From assembly GCA_004134995.1 (NCBI GenBank), contig REGP01000001.1, positions 930,001 to 994,000 on the forward strand: a DNA stretch of 64,000 bases, read 5' to 3'. Source of the DNA: Oxalobacteraceae bacterium CAVE-383. Its GTDB lineage: Bacteria > Pseudomonadota > Gammaproteobacteria > Burkholderiales > Burkholderiaceae_D. The notes beneath the pieces were generated by a model. That model did not search any database. It had not been told where the DNA came from and worked only from the letters and a program-made list of their open reading frames with translations. The position numbers and the translations under genes were made by a program. Below, piece after piece: positions 26,266-34,323 of this stretch. Numbering within the stretch: the stretch's first letter is position 1; every line of letters starts with the position of its first letter.

Positions 26266-27531
26266 CTACGCCAGCCTGAACGCGGCCCGCATCCATTCGC
26301 GTTCCTTGAGCGGAATGCCGAGCCGGGTGGCGATTTTGGGCCATTGCCTGACGACGGCGCGGCTGCGCTCGATGATCTCGTCGGCGCTCGCGGCATCCAG
26401 CCGGAAATAATGCGCGACCGACCGCGCCAGTTCCAGATCCATCGCATTATCGCTTTCATCGACGTTGAGCCGCAGCGCCTGCGACTGCGGCGCCGGATTG
26501 AATCCGTACGCCTCGGACAAGCGCCAGCCCTTGCCTGGCGCCAGGATGAAGCCATGATTGCGCAGGTGGTCGTCGGCATTCGAAATCAACATATTGAATA
26601 CGATGCGCGACCAGCATTCGCGCAGATCGGCGGCCGTCTGCGCGCCGTGATCGATCAGCACGCGCGCGATATCGAGATAACTTGCGCGGCCGGAGGCTGT
26701 GATGCCGGCGCCATTACCGCCGTCGGCATGGCCGGTCAAGGTCATCGCCGAAGCGAAATGCAGGCGCCGGCCGCTCTCGGTGCGGTCGAAACGCCGCGCC
26801 AGAAAGGTATGGTGGTCGCCCGAAAACCGTTTGGCCAGACTTTCCCCCATGAACAATCCGCATCCGCGCGCCAGCGTGTGGACCACGATTTCCCAGGCGC
26901 CGACATCGTGCTCGTCGTGGATGCTCGGAAACTTGGCGATCCACAGATGCCCGGACGGCTCGGCCACCGCCGCCTTCGGGCGCGCGCCGCCAAACGAACC
27001 GCCGGCCCCCATCAGCAGGGACAAGGGATGCTCGGCAATACCCGCCCCGGCGCCGGCCTCCCCGTGCTCCCCGTGCTCCCCATTTTCCCAGGCCAGGCTG
27101 GCTGCTTCGAGTTGGCGCAATTGCACGAAAGGCGGCAATGCACCGTCCCGCCGGCCCAGGAAATCGTCTGCATCGTTCAGGCGAAAGCGCAGCGCCCCGC
27201 TTCTGAAAATGTCCTGTATTTCCAATAAATGATCGAAGACGTCTATTTGCCCGCCCTGCTCGCGCTCCCGGCCGCCGGCCATCAGTTGCCGGCCCCATGC
27301 GCCGGGAGCGGCGTCGGCGATCATGCCGAAGGTGTCCCGCCCCGGCGGCGGCGTTTGCATGCCGGCCTTGAATTCCAGCCCGGGATCCAGCAGCAGCCCG
27401 GTCAATGCCGGATTGTCCAGCGCCGTCTTGTCGAATTCGAAGCCGACCGCCGGCGCCGGATATAAACGGCCGAGCCGCTGCGGCTCGTTCAAGCCGTCCC
27501 AATCGGCATAGACCGCGATCATGGTGGTCAT
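26266..27531 (-). CDS. hipA: HipA-family kinase toxin
   Basis: A 421-residue HipA-type Ser/Thr kinase. The N-terminal coupling domain (to about 100) is followed by the kinase core with FLARRFDRTESGRRLHFASAM and the catalytic-loop motif ISNADDHLRNHGF. In characterised systems HipA phosphorylates glutamyl-tRNA synthetase, stopping translation. The gene lies 3 bp after hipB. A short in-frame tandem repeat (GEHGEHGE) sits near residue 155 in a loop and is probably neutral. Confidence 0.9.
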   Translation of the reverse strand: MTTMIAVYADWDGLNEPQRLGRLYPAPAVGFEFDKTALDNPALTGLLLDPGLEFKAGMQTPPPGRDTFGMIADAAPGAWGRQLMAGGREREQGGQIDVFDHLLEIQDIFRSGALRFRLNDADDFLGRRDGALPPFVQLRQLEAASLAWENGEHGEHGEAGAGAGIAEHPLSLLMGAGGSFGGARPKAAVAEPSGHLWIAKFPSIHDEHDVGAWEIVVHTLARGCGLFMGESLAKRFSGDHHTFLARRFDRTESGRRLHFASAMTLTGHADGGNGAGITASGRASYLDIARVLIDHGAQTAADLRECWSRIVFNMLISNADDHLRNHGFILAPGKGWRLSEAYGFNPAPQSQALRLNVDESDNAMDLELARSVAHYFRLDAASADEIIERSRAVVRQWPKIATRLGIPLKEREWMRAAFRLA

Positions 27532-27534
27532 AAG

Positions 27535-28071
27535 TCAGCGCGCCTTTTTCGAGGACGGAACGATGATCAGGTTGGCCAATGCCCTGGCGCTGGCAAAGCC
27601 GACTTTCCAGTTCAAGGTGTTGTCCGAAGGAGAATGCAGTTTCTTGTTTTCAATGAGGGGAGCGGTGCTTCGCTCAGGCAGAGCGAGCGCATCGGGGTTC
27701 GGCGCCTGCGCGGGAATTCTTCGGATGGGCGATTGAGGTGGCGCCGATACCGGCGCCGGCGCAGGCGCAGGGGTTTTTGCGCGCGGCGTCAACCGCGCAT
27801 CCTGCAATTCGCGCCCGACCGGATCCATCGCGGCCAGCAGTTCCAGTTCTTTTTCCAGGCCGAGCACTTGCATCACCGCCAGGTAGGCGCCGATGGTGAC
27901 ACCCGGTTCGCCGCGCTCCAGACTGCGCAAAGTCATTGGCGCCATGCCGGCTCTTTCGCCCACATGCTTGGCCGAAAGACGCCTGCGCAGCCGCGCCAGA
28001 CGCAAACGATCGCCGAATGCATGCAGCAAGTCGGCGGTGCCGGGCAGCAATGGAGCGGTTTTCTTTGCCAT
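27535..28071 (-). CDS. hipB: HipB-like Xre antitoxin with extended C-terminus
   Basis: A 178-residue protein. The HTH-Xre domain occupies about residues 8-70 (LHAFGDRLRLARLRRRLSAKHVGERAGMAPMTLRSLERGEPGVTIGAYL). HipB of E. coli is only 88 residues. Here a Pro/Ala-rich linker (about 100-130) and a further tail of 45 residues ending KKAR follow. It should neutralise HipA and repress the operon. AATAGCG-N8-CGCTATT, about 110 bp upstream (28179-28200), has the dyad-plus-8-bp-spacer geometry of HipB operators but overlaps the stop of the next gene. Confidence 0.85.
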   Translation of the reverse strand: MAKKTAPLLPGTADLLHAFGDRLRLARLRRRLSAKHVGERAGMAPMTLRSLERGEPGVTIGAYLAVMQVLGLEKELELLAAMDPVGRELQDARLTPRAKTPAPAPAPVSAPPQSPIRRIPAQAPNPDALALPERSTAPLIENKKLHSPSDNTLNWKVGFASARALANLIIVPSSKKAR

Positions 28072-28178
28072 AGTGCGGTTATTCTAGCGATATCATTTTT
28101 AATCAGCTTAAATAATTGCGTTTATTGTGTCTTTGACTAGATACTTTTACAACAACAAATATTTCAAAGTGCCAGAAT

Positions 28179-28200
28179 AATAGCGTTATTTTTCGCTATT
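28179..28200. promoter_or_regulatory. Inverted repeat: terminator or HipB-like operator
   Basis: AATAGCG / CGCTATT separated by 8 bp. It overlaps the stop codon (28196-28198) of the serine protease on the minus strand. It lacks a strong T-run, so it could be a weak terminator, or an operator with the TATCC-N8-GGATA-like layout of HipB sites. Confidence 0.4.
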
Positions 28201-29602
28201 TTGCCTTGACCTGCACCGATAATTTGCTCAATGCATCTTCAATCGGGATGAAAAAATTCATGCCGGCCAGGCCTTTCGCGCCCAAGCCCGCCACGGTGAT
28301 GCCGATCACCTGGCCCGACTTGTCAAGCAGCGCGCCGCCGCTGTTGCCCGGCAGGATCGCCACGTCGCTTTGCAGGAAACGCAGATTGTTCAGCGTGCGA
28401 TAGCCGCTGAGGATGCCTTTGGTCAAGGTGCTGTTGAATTCGTCGCCGAGCGGCGAGCCGAGCGCATAAACATCTTCGCCGATGCCCGGATCGGAGGCCC
28501 GCACCGCCATCGGGTACACGCCCGGCGGCTCGGTCTTGATCAGGGCGACGTCGCGCAGCGGATCGACGCGCACCACTTCGCCAACCAGATCCCTGCCCGT
28601 GGCCAGCCTGACGCGGACGAACTTGGTATTGCCGACCACGTGCTTGTTGCTCAGCATATAGCCCGCCGTGCCGATGAAAAAACCGCTGCCCGATCCGGTC
28701 TCTCCATAGACCGTGCCGATCGCCGAACGCAATTGCGTCATCTTTTGCGTGAGCGCATCGCCGTTCGGCGCCGCGCCGTCGACGGTCAGATTGGGTATGG
28801 CGGGAACGGTGGGAGCAGCGCCATTGGCAACCGCGGCGGGTTGGACGCCGCCGGCCGGCACAGGCATGCCCGATGCCCCGGGCGCTGCCGGCACGCCCGG
28901 CGCGGGCGGCGCCGGCTGGATGCCGGGATTCGGCACATAAGGCGCCGTGACCGCCGCGGTGAAGCCGGATTGCGCCAGGAAATTACGGCTTGCTGCAGTG
29001 AAAGCGCCCATCACCAGCTCGGATGGCGTCGGTACATTCGCACTGCTGAAGCGGCCTTCGGTGGTGGTTTCGAAGATCACCTTTTGCTGTTCCGGCGCGA
29101 AAACCTGCCAGAACAGTTTCAGATAAGCCTCGCCCTCCGTGCGGCTGGCGTCCTTGATGCACATGTTGATGCCGATTTCCTTGACCAGCACGCCGACCTG
29201 CAAGGCATTCTGGATATCGACCGGTTTCTGCTCCGTGAAGATGGCATCGGAAACGGTGGTGACAGGATAATGCGCGTTTTCCAGTTCCGTGCGGAAACGC
29301 TTCGACGCGACGGCGGGTGACATCAGCACGCCGCTGACCTTGGCGTTCCAGACGACACTGCGCGTATTGCCGCAGAAAAACCCGGTCTGGACTTCGCCGA
29401 TGCTCGACTCCGGATTGTTATAGCGGGCGACGGTCCGGCTCAGATAGCTTGGACGGCCGGCCTGCCCCATTGAATATTGCAGGGCCGCGTGTTGTTCAAC
29501 GGCGGGTATTGCCGCCGGCGTGGCATTTGCCGGCAGGCCATGGACCGCCGATATCGCTATCAGCGCAAATGCGGCGAGCGTTCCCAGGCTCTTGTTATAC
29601 AT
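28196..29602 (-). CDS. Secreted trypsin-like serine protease
   Basis: A 468-residue protein with an N-terminal signal peptide (LGTLAAFALIAISAVHGLPANA). Residues about 30-215 form a domain of unknown type with two Cys. A Pro/Ala/Gly-rich linker runs from about 223 to 268. The C-terminal trypsin-like domain has His321 (SNKHVV), Asp351 (RDVALIK) and Ser421 (PGNSGG). There is no PDZ domain, unlike DegP/HtrA. It is probably a periplasmic or surface quality-control or housekeeping protease; the target is unknown. Confidence 0.85.
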   Translation of the reverse strand: MYNKSLGTLAAFALIAISAVHGLPANATPAAIPAVEQHAALQYSMGQAGRPSYLSRTVARYNNPESSIGEVQTGFFCGNTRSVVWNAKVSGVLMSPAVASKRFRTELENAHYPVTTVSDAIFTEQKPVDIQNALQVGVLVKEIGINMCIKDASRTEGEAYLKLFWQVFAPEQQKVIFETTTEGRFSSANVPTPSELVMGAFTAASRNFLAQSGFTAAVTAPYVPNPGIQPAPPAPGVPAAPGASGMPVPAGGVQPAAVANGAAPTVPAIPNLTVDGAAPNGDALTQKMTQLRSAIGTVYGETGSGSGFFIGTAGYMLSNKHVVGNTKFVRVRLATGRDLVGEVVRVDPLRDVALIKTEPPGVYPMAVRASDPGIGEDVYALGSPLGDEFNSTLTKGILSGYRTLNNLRFLQSDVAILPGNSGGALLDKSGQVIGITVAGLGAKGLAGMNFFIPIEDALSKLSVQVKAK

Positions 29603-29944
29603 TGTGCGGATGCCCCATTCTTGACGATGCAGTAACTTACCTCAAAATCCATTTTAGCGGCGCGGGATGTTTCCGCGCCCGCGTTGCGCCGGATCCATAT
29701 TTACACAAATTAACTGAAGTGCAAGATGGCGGCCCATGCCTTCTTTCAAACCCAAGGCCGGGGCATTTCCTTAAAAATGCGAAAATAGCGGTTTCCGTCG
29801 GCATGTCGAAATGAAAGCGCCTCATTCGTCGAAGGAAGGCAATGCAGATTCCCGCCCACAATTTAAACCAATACTTTAACTAAGTTACTTTAAATATATT
29901 GCATTAAATATATTTAATAACTTATTGAATATAAAGAAATTTAC
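29603..29944. other. Divergent gap between the protease and the MFS exporter
   Basis: About 340 bases. The part nearest the MFS gene (29850-29944) is very AT-rich (TTAAATATATTGCATTAAATATATTTAAT), with a direct repeat of TTAAATATATT, and must contain its promoter. The 29640-29850 part shows small GC-rich stretches and no gene I can support. Confidence 0.4.
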
Positions 29945-31168
29945 ATGAATTCATCTTTTTATAAAAACGCCCTGGTGCTCGGCCTGTTATCGGCTATCGG
30001 CCCTTTCGCAATCGACATGTATTTACCCGCATTGCCTTCCATCGGCGTCACGCTGAATGCCTCGACCGGCGCGGTCCAGGCCAGCCTGATGGCATTCTTT
30101 ATCTCGCTCGGCATCGGCCAGCTCATCTACGGACCGGTATCGGACATGTTCGGCCGCAAGCCGCCGCTCTATTTCGGACTGACGCTGTTTGGGCTGAGCA
30201 GCATCGGCTGCGCGCTGGCGCCGAATATCCATATCCTGGTGGCCTTGCGTTTCCTGCAGGGCCTGGGCGCCAGCGCCGGCATGGTGGTGCCGCGCGCGGT
30301 GGTGCGCGATCTGCATACCGGGCACGACGCCGCGCGCCTGATGTCGCTGCTGATGCTGGTGTTCAGCGTATCGCCGATCCTGGCGCCGCTGACCGGCAGC
30401 CTGCTGATCGAATGGGCCGGCTGGCGCAGCGTATTCTGGGCCGTCACGATCGCCGCCGCGATGGCGCTGGTCCTGTTGTTTACCAGCCAGCGCGAAACCC
30501 GCAGCGCGGCCGAACAGGCGCAAAGCGACGTGCGCAGCGCATTGCGGGCCTACTGGCTGTTGCTGCGCGACAAGCATTTCCTGGGTCTGGTATTCATCGG
30601 CGCCTTCGGCATCGCCAGCTTTTTCGCCTATCTGGCCAATTCCTCCTTCGTGCTGATCGATCATTACGGTCTCACGCCGCGCCAATTCAGCCTGGCGTTC
30701 TCGGCCAACGCCGCCGCATTCATCGGCGTCTCGCAACTTACCGGCCGCCTCGGCAAGCGTTTTGGCCTGGCGCCGATGGTGAAGGTTGCCGTTACCGGCT
30801 ATGCCGCGGTATTGACCGCCTTGCTGCTGGTCAACCTGACCGGCAACGACAGCCTGGAAGTCATGCTGGCCATGCTGTTCATCGGCTACGGCTTTCTCGG
30901 CCTGGTGGTGCCGACTTCGGCCGTGCTGGCTCTGGAAGAGCACGGCGCGATTGCCGGCACCGCATCGGCGCTGATGGGAACGCTGCAATTCGTGACCGGC
31001 GCCGCCACCATGGCGCTGGTCGGCGTATTCGTGGATGGAACAGCCCGGCCGATGCTGGCAGGCATCGCCGGCCCCGCGCTGATATCACTGACATTCACAT
31101 GGGTGACATTGCGCGGCGCCAAATACCATCACATGAGCACAACAATAAAGGACCAGCACACTGGATAA
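29945..31168 (+). CDS. Bcr/CflA-family multidrug efflux MFS transporter
   Basis: A 407-residue major-facilitator protein with 12 predicted helices. The N-terminal motif PFAIDMYLPALPSIGVTL is typical of Bcr/CflA proteins, and YGPVSDMFGRKPPLYFGL is motif A. This group exports bicyclomycin, chloramphenicol or sulphonamides by proton antiport. It converges on the binding protein at 31284, and a perfect inverted repeat lies between them. Confidence 0.93.
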   Translation: MNSSFYKNALVLGLLSAIGPFAIDMYLPALPSIGVTLNASTGAVQASLMAFFISLGIGQLIYGPVSDMFGRKPPLYFGLTLFGLSSIGCALAPNIHILVALRFLQGLGASAGMVVPRAVVRDLHTGHDAARLMSLLMLVFSVSPILAPLTGSLLIEWAGWRSVFWAVTIAAAMALVLLFTSQRETRSAAEQAQSDVRSALRAYWLLLRDKHFLGLVFIGAFGIASFFAYLANSSFVLIDHYGLTPRQFSLAFSANAAAFIGVSQLTGRLGKRFGLAPMVKVAVTGYAAVLTALLLVNLTGNDSLEVMLAMLFIGYGFLGLVVPTSAVLALEEHGAIAGTASALMGTLQFVTGAATMALVGVFVDGTARPMLAGIAGPALISLTFTWVTLRGAKYHHMSTTIKDQHTG

Positions 31169-31189
31169 GCAGGTATGTGCGGGTGAGTG

Positions 31190-31245
31190 AATGGGGGGCG
31201 CCTCCGACGAACATTTGAAGCTGAGAGGCGGAGGCGCCCCCCATT
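31190..31245. terminator. Bidirectional hairpin between convergent genes
   Basis: Perfect 17-bp stem (AATGGGGGGCGCCTCCG and its complement) around a 22-nt loop. The 40 bp after it hold GCAGGCCGGC and CGGAGTACAAA, which resemble parts of the constant loop of the element at 34202 and 63514, with a deletion between them. It may be a degenerate relative of that element. Confidence 0.6.
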
Positions 31246-31283
31246 TGCTCGCCTGCGCAGGCCGGCCCACGGAGTACAAAACC

Positions 31284-32342
31284 TTATTTCCCCGCCATCG
31301 TCTTGTCGAAGATAGTTTCCCACTTGGCCCGTTCATCCAGCGCCACCGCCGGATCCATCAGCGTGAACTTCAAATCCTTCAGCGGCGACGCCACCTTGGT
31401 ATTGGCCGGGCCGTAATCCAGGTCGGCCAGCAGTTTCTGCGCATCCGGTCCCAGCAGGAATTCGTAGAACAGCAATGCGGCGTTCGGATGCGGCGCCGTG
31501 CGCGCGATGGCAATGGCGTTGGCGCGGGCGATCACCGGCTGGATCGCAAACCAGTCGATCGGCGCCCCGTCGCGTTTTGCCTGGTCCGCCATATACGTAT
31601 ACACAGTCAGCGCCAGCGGCACTTCGCCGGCGACCACCATATTCCTGGTCAGAGAATGCCCCATGCGCATGGACATCCCGTTCGTCGCCGCAATATCGCG
31701 GAACAGCTTGATGCCGGCCTGCTCGTCGCCCATCGCCTTGACGGTTGCGCCCAGCCAGCTTGCCTCCTTGGCCTCGATGCCGATCTTGCCCTTCCATTTC
31801 GGATCCAGCAGATCCTTGAAGGTCTTCGGCAAATCTTCCTTCTTGATCGACTTGGTGTTGTAGGCCTGCACGAACACCGATACGATCACGTTGGCGCGAT
31901 CGCGCTTTTCCGAGACCGAACCCGGCAGTAAATCCTTGAATACCGGCGAATTGACCGGCTGCAACAGCTTTTCGCGCGACAGCGCTTCCACTTCGGTCGA
32001 AGGATCGTAGTACAGATCAGCCTTGTAGGTCTTGGCGTTCGATTCCGTGATTGCCCGGTGCAGCACTTCATCCGAACCCGAGCGCCAGACCGATACCTTG
32101 ACGCCGTATTGCTTTTCGAACAAGGCGACGAGTTTGGCGATGTCTGTCTGGGCAATACTGGCGTACAGCGTCAGCGTGCCCTCCTTTTTCGCCGCGGCGA
32201 CAATCCGCTCCATCCGGTCCGGGCCGCTGTAATCGTAAAGCGACAAATCGCCCTGCTGGGCCAGAGCGGGGACGGGAACGGCGACTATTGCCAGCGCACC
32301 CGCGACAGCCATGGCGATGCTTATGGTTTTTAATGTTTTCAT
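31284..32342 (-). CDS. Periplasmic solute-binding protein (paralog)
   Basis: A 352-residue binding protein with a signal peptide (VAGALAIVAVPVPALA/QQ). It is closely related in layout to the proteins at 4834 and 34324: EGTLTLYASIAQTDIAKLVALFEKQYGVKVSVWR, PKWKGKIGIEAKEASW, ATNGMSMRMGHSL, APHPNAALLFYEFLL. There is no cognate permease or ATPase of this class nearby. It is the last gene of the minus-strand cluster, 24 bp after the cytosolic ThDP enzyme, so it probably binds the substrate or product of the pathway. Confidence 0.88.
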   Translation of the reverse strand: MKTLKTISIAMAVAGALAIVAVPVPALAQQGDLSLYDYSGPDRMERIVAAAKKEGTLTLYASIAQTDIAKLVALFEKQYGVKVSVWRSGSDEVLHRAITESNAKTYKADLYYDPSTEVEALSREKLLQPVNSPVFKDLLPGSVSEKRDRANVIVSVFVQAYNTKSIKKEDLPKTFKDLLDPKWKGKIGIEAKEASWLGATVKAMGDEQAGIKLFRDIAATNGMSMRMGHSLTRNMVVAGEVPLALTVYTYMADQAKRDGAPIDWFAIQPVIARANAIAIARTAPHPNAALLFYEFLLGPDAQKLLADLDYGPANTKVASPLKDLKFTLMDPAVALDERAKWETIFDKTMAGK

Positions 32343-32366
32343 GCCGTCTCCTCCGCGCTCCGGTTT

Positions 32367-34136
32367 TTACCGGTTCTGGGTAAAGATATCGAGCAATGCC
32401 GGTTTACCCGATTTCACCACCGCGATGGCGCGGCGCAATGCGGCCGCGATATCTTCGGTGCGGGTGATCACGCCCTCGGCATGCACGCCCATCGAGCGCG
32501 CCATGGTCGAAAAATCGACGTCGGGATTTTCGATGCGGGTGCCGTGCGGCGCATTTTCGACAGGACGGCCGCGATGCTTGGCGATCTTGGCGTTATGCTC
32601 TTCCGAGTTGTAATAACTGCGGTTGTTGACCATGATCGTCAGCAGGGGAATGTCGTGATGGGCGGCGGTCCACAGCGCGGTCGGCGTGAACAGGAAATCG
32701 CCGTCGCCCTGCAGATTGATGCAGAGACGCCCCGGATTGGCCAGCGTGGCGCCGAGCGCCGCGCCCATGCCGTAACCCAGGCCGCCGCCGCTGTATTTGC
32801 CCATATAGCGGTCGGTGCTGGCGATATCCCACAATTTCTTGGTCCAGCCGTTGGCCGTGCCGTTGGTCAGCACCCAGTCTTCGTCCTTGATCACATCCCA
32901 GATGACGGCCGCCATCGACGACAAGGCGATCGGTTCCTGGGCAGCCTCCGCCTTCGCCTGTTCCTGGTATTTCGCCAGCAACTTGTCGGCGCGTCCCTTC
33001 CACTTCTGGCCACGCGCTTCCACCTTTTGGGCCGCGCCGGCACGGCTCTTCAGATTGGCTTCGCAATAGGCCAGCACGGCGGGCAGGAAGTTCGCGGAAT
33101 CGGCCGCGATGGCGTCGTCGGTTTCCTGCAGGCGGCGGAAATCCTGGCTCCAGCTGCGCACCAGGTAAACATCCAGCGAAACATGCGCGATCGGCGTGCC
33201 GGGCCGGTACATCGGCTTGGTTTCGCGCGTCAGGCGGTCGACGGTGTGCAATGCGCCGTACAGGTCCATGCCGTCGACGCCGAGCACATAATCGGCGTCG
33301 CCCAGCACTTCTTCGGTAATGTTGCTCAGCGCCATCGGATGGCGGGTCGGGAAGCAATGACGGTTGCCCTGGTCCAGTACCGGCACATTGATCAGGTCGG
33401 CCAGCTTGACCAGCGCCTTGAAGGCAACGTCGGAACGTCCCAGGCGGTCGGTCACGATCACGGGATTTTTGGCGTCCAGCAGCGCTTGTCCGACGCGTGC
33501 AACGGTTTCGGGCGAAGCCGAAGGGGTTTCCGGCGGGGCGAATTTCTTCGGATCCGGCAGCGGCGGGAATTCGGTGTATTCCTTTTCCTGGATTTCCGCG
33601 TCGTAACACACATACACGGGGCCGCAAGGCTGCGTCATGGCCATTTGATAGGCGCGCGAAAACGATTCCGGGGTGCTTTCAAGATCGGCAGGCTGATCGT
33701 CCCACTTCACGAAATCGCGGATCAGATTGCCCTGGATCAGGGCGGTATGCACCCAATCGCTGCCGGGGCGGCGCTTGGTGTAGCCCATCGGGCCGGTGCC
33801 GCCCAGCAAAATGACCGGGATGCGGTCGCACCAGGCGTTATAAATCGCCATGACCGCGTGCTGCAGGCCGACCACGTTATGCAGGATGGCTACCATCGGC
33901 TTGCCGGTGGCGCGCGCGTAGCCGTGGGCGATCGCGACCGAAATTTCTTCATGCATGCATTCGAGGTATTCGGGATTCTTGTTGCCGAGATAGTTCACCA
34001 GCGAATCGTGGATGCCGCGAAACGATGCGCCCGGATTGAATGCGGCGTAGGGAATGTCGAATTGCTGAATCAGGTCGACGATGTAATCGGAGCCGTAGCG
34101 GCGGGTCGTCAAACGGTTGCTTGGTGCGCTTGTCAT
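32367..34136 (-). CDS. Thiamine-diphosphate-dependent enzyme (acetolactate-synthase-like), cytosolic
   Basis: A 589-residue ThDP enzyme with the usual three domains. The catalytic Glu63 lies in MHEEISVAIAHGYARATGKP. GDGDF (477-481) and NN (504-505) form the cofactor motif (GDG-N26-NN style). The middle domain contains VIVTDRLGRSDVAF. The family decarboxylates or condenses 2-oxo acids (acetolactate synthase, benzoylformate decarboxylase, sulphoacetaldehyde acetyltransferase and others). The substrate cannot be told. It is related in arrangement to the Tat-exported protein at 35978-37966. There is no signal peptide. Confidence 0.9.
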   Translation of the reverse strand: MTSAPSNRLTTRRYGSDYIVDLIQQFDIPYAAFNPGASFRGIHDSLVNYLGNKNPEYLECMHEEISVAIAHGYARATGKPMVAILHNVVGLQHAVMAIYNAWCDRIPVILLGGTGPMGYTKRRPGSDWVHTALIQGNLIRDFVKWDDQPADLESTPESFSRAYQMAMTQPCGPVYVCYDAEIQEKEYTEFPPLPDPKKFAPPETPSASPETVARVGQALLDAKNPVIVTDRLGRSDVAFKALVKLADLINVPVLDQGNRHCFPTRHPMALSNITEEVLGDADYVLGVDGMDLYGALHTVDRLTRETKPMYRPGTPIAHVSLDVYLVRSWSQDFRRLQETDDAIAADSANFLPAVLAYCEANLKSRAGAAQKVEARGQKWKGRADKLLAKYQEQAKAEAAQEPIALSSMAAVIWDVIKDEDWVLTNGTANGWTKKLWDIASTDRYMGKYSGGGLGYGMGAALGATLANPGRLCINLQGDGDFLFTPTALWTAAHHDIPLLTIMVNNRSYYNSEEHNAKIAKHRGRPVENAPHGTRIENPDVDFSTMARSMGVHAEGVITRTEDIAAALRRAIAVVKSGKPALLDIFTQNR

Positions 34137-34201
34137 GCCAGTCCTTGTGAATAAATGCGTAATTTAATGAATGTATTGCTGCTTATGGCGGATGCCGGGA
34201 T

Positions 34202-34319
34202 CTGTTGCAAAACAGGCGAGGCAGGGGCTTGTACTGCGTTCGTGTCCTCCGCCGGCCTGCGGCCGTCTCCCCCTTTACCTCACTTCGCACAAGCCCCTGC
34301 CTCGCCTGTTTTGCAACAG
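34202..34319. repeat. Palindromic element, copy 1: constant loop, variable arms
   Basis: A perfect 31-bp inverted repeat (34202-34232 and 34289-34319; begins CTGTTGCAAAACAGG) around a 56-nt loop. The loop, read on the minus strand, differs at only 4 of 56 positions from that of the element at 63514-63639, while the outer parts of the arms are unrelated. It ends 5 bp after the stop of the binding-protein gene (minus strand), so it is likely to act as its terminator. Short ORFs crossing it are not genes. Confidence 0.85.
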
Positions 34320-34323
34320 CCCC

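Noticed and set aside
27060..27090. Short tandem repeat CCCGTGCTC in hipA, considered as a possible CRISPR or minisatellite
   Set aside because: Only about two units, in frame, in a loop; no spacers, so not a CRISPR array.
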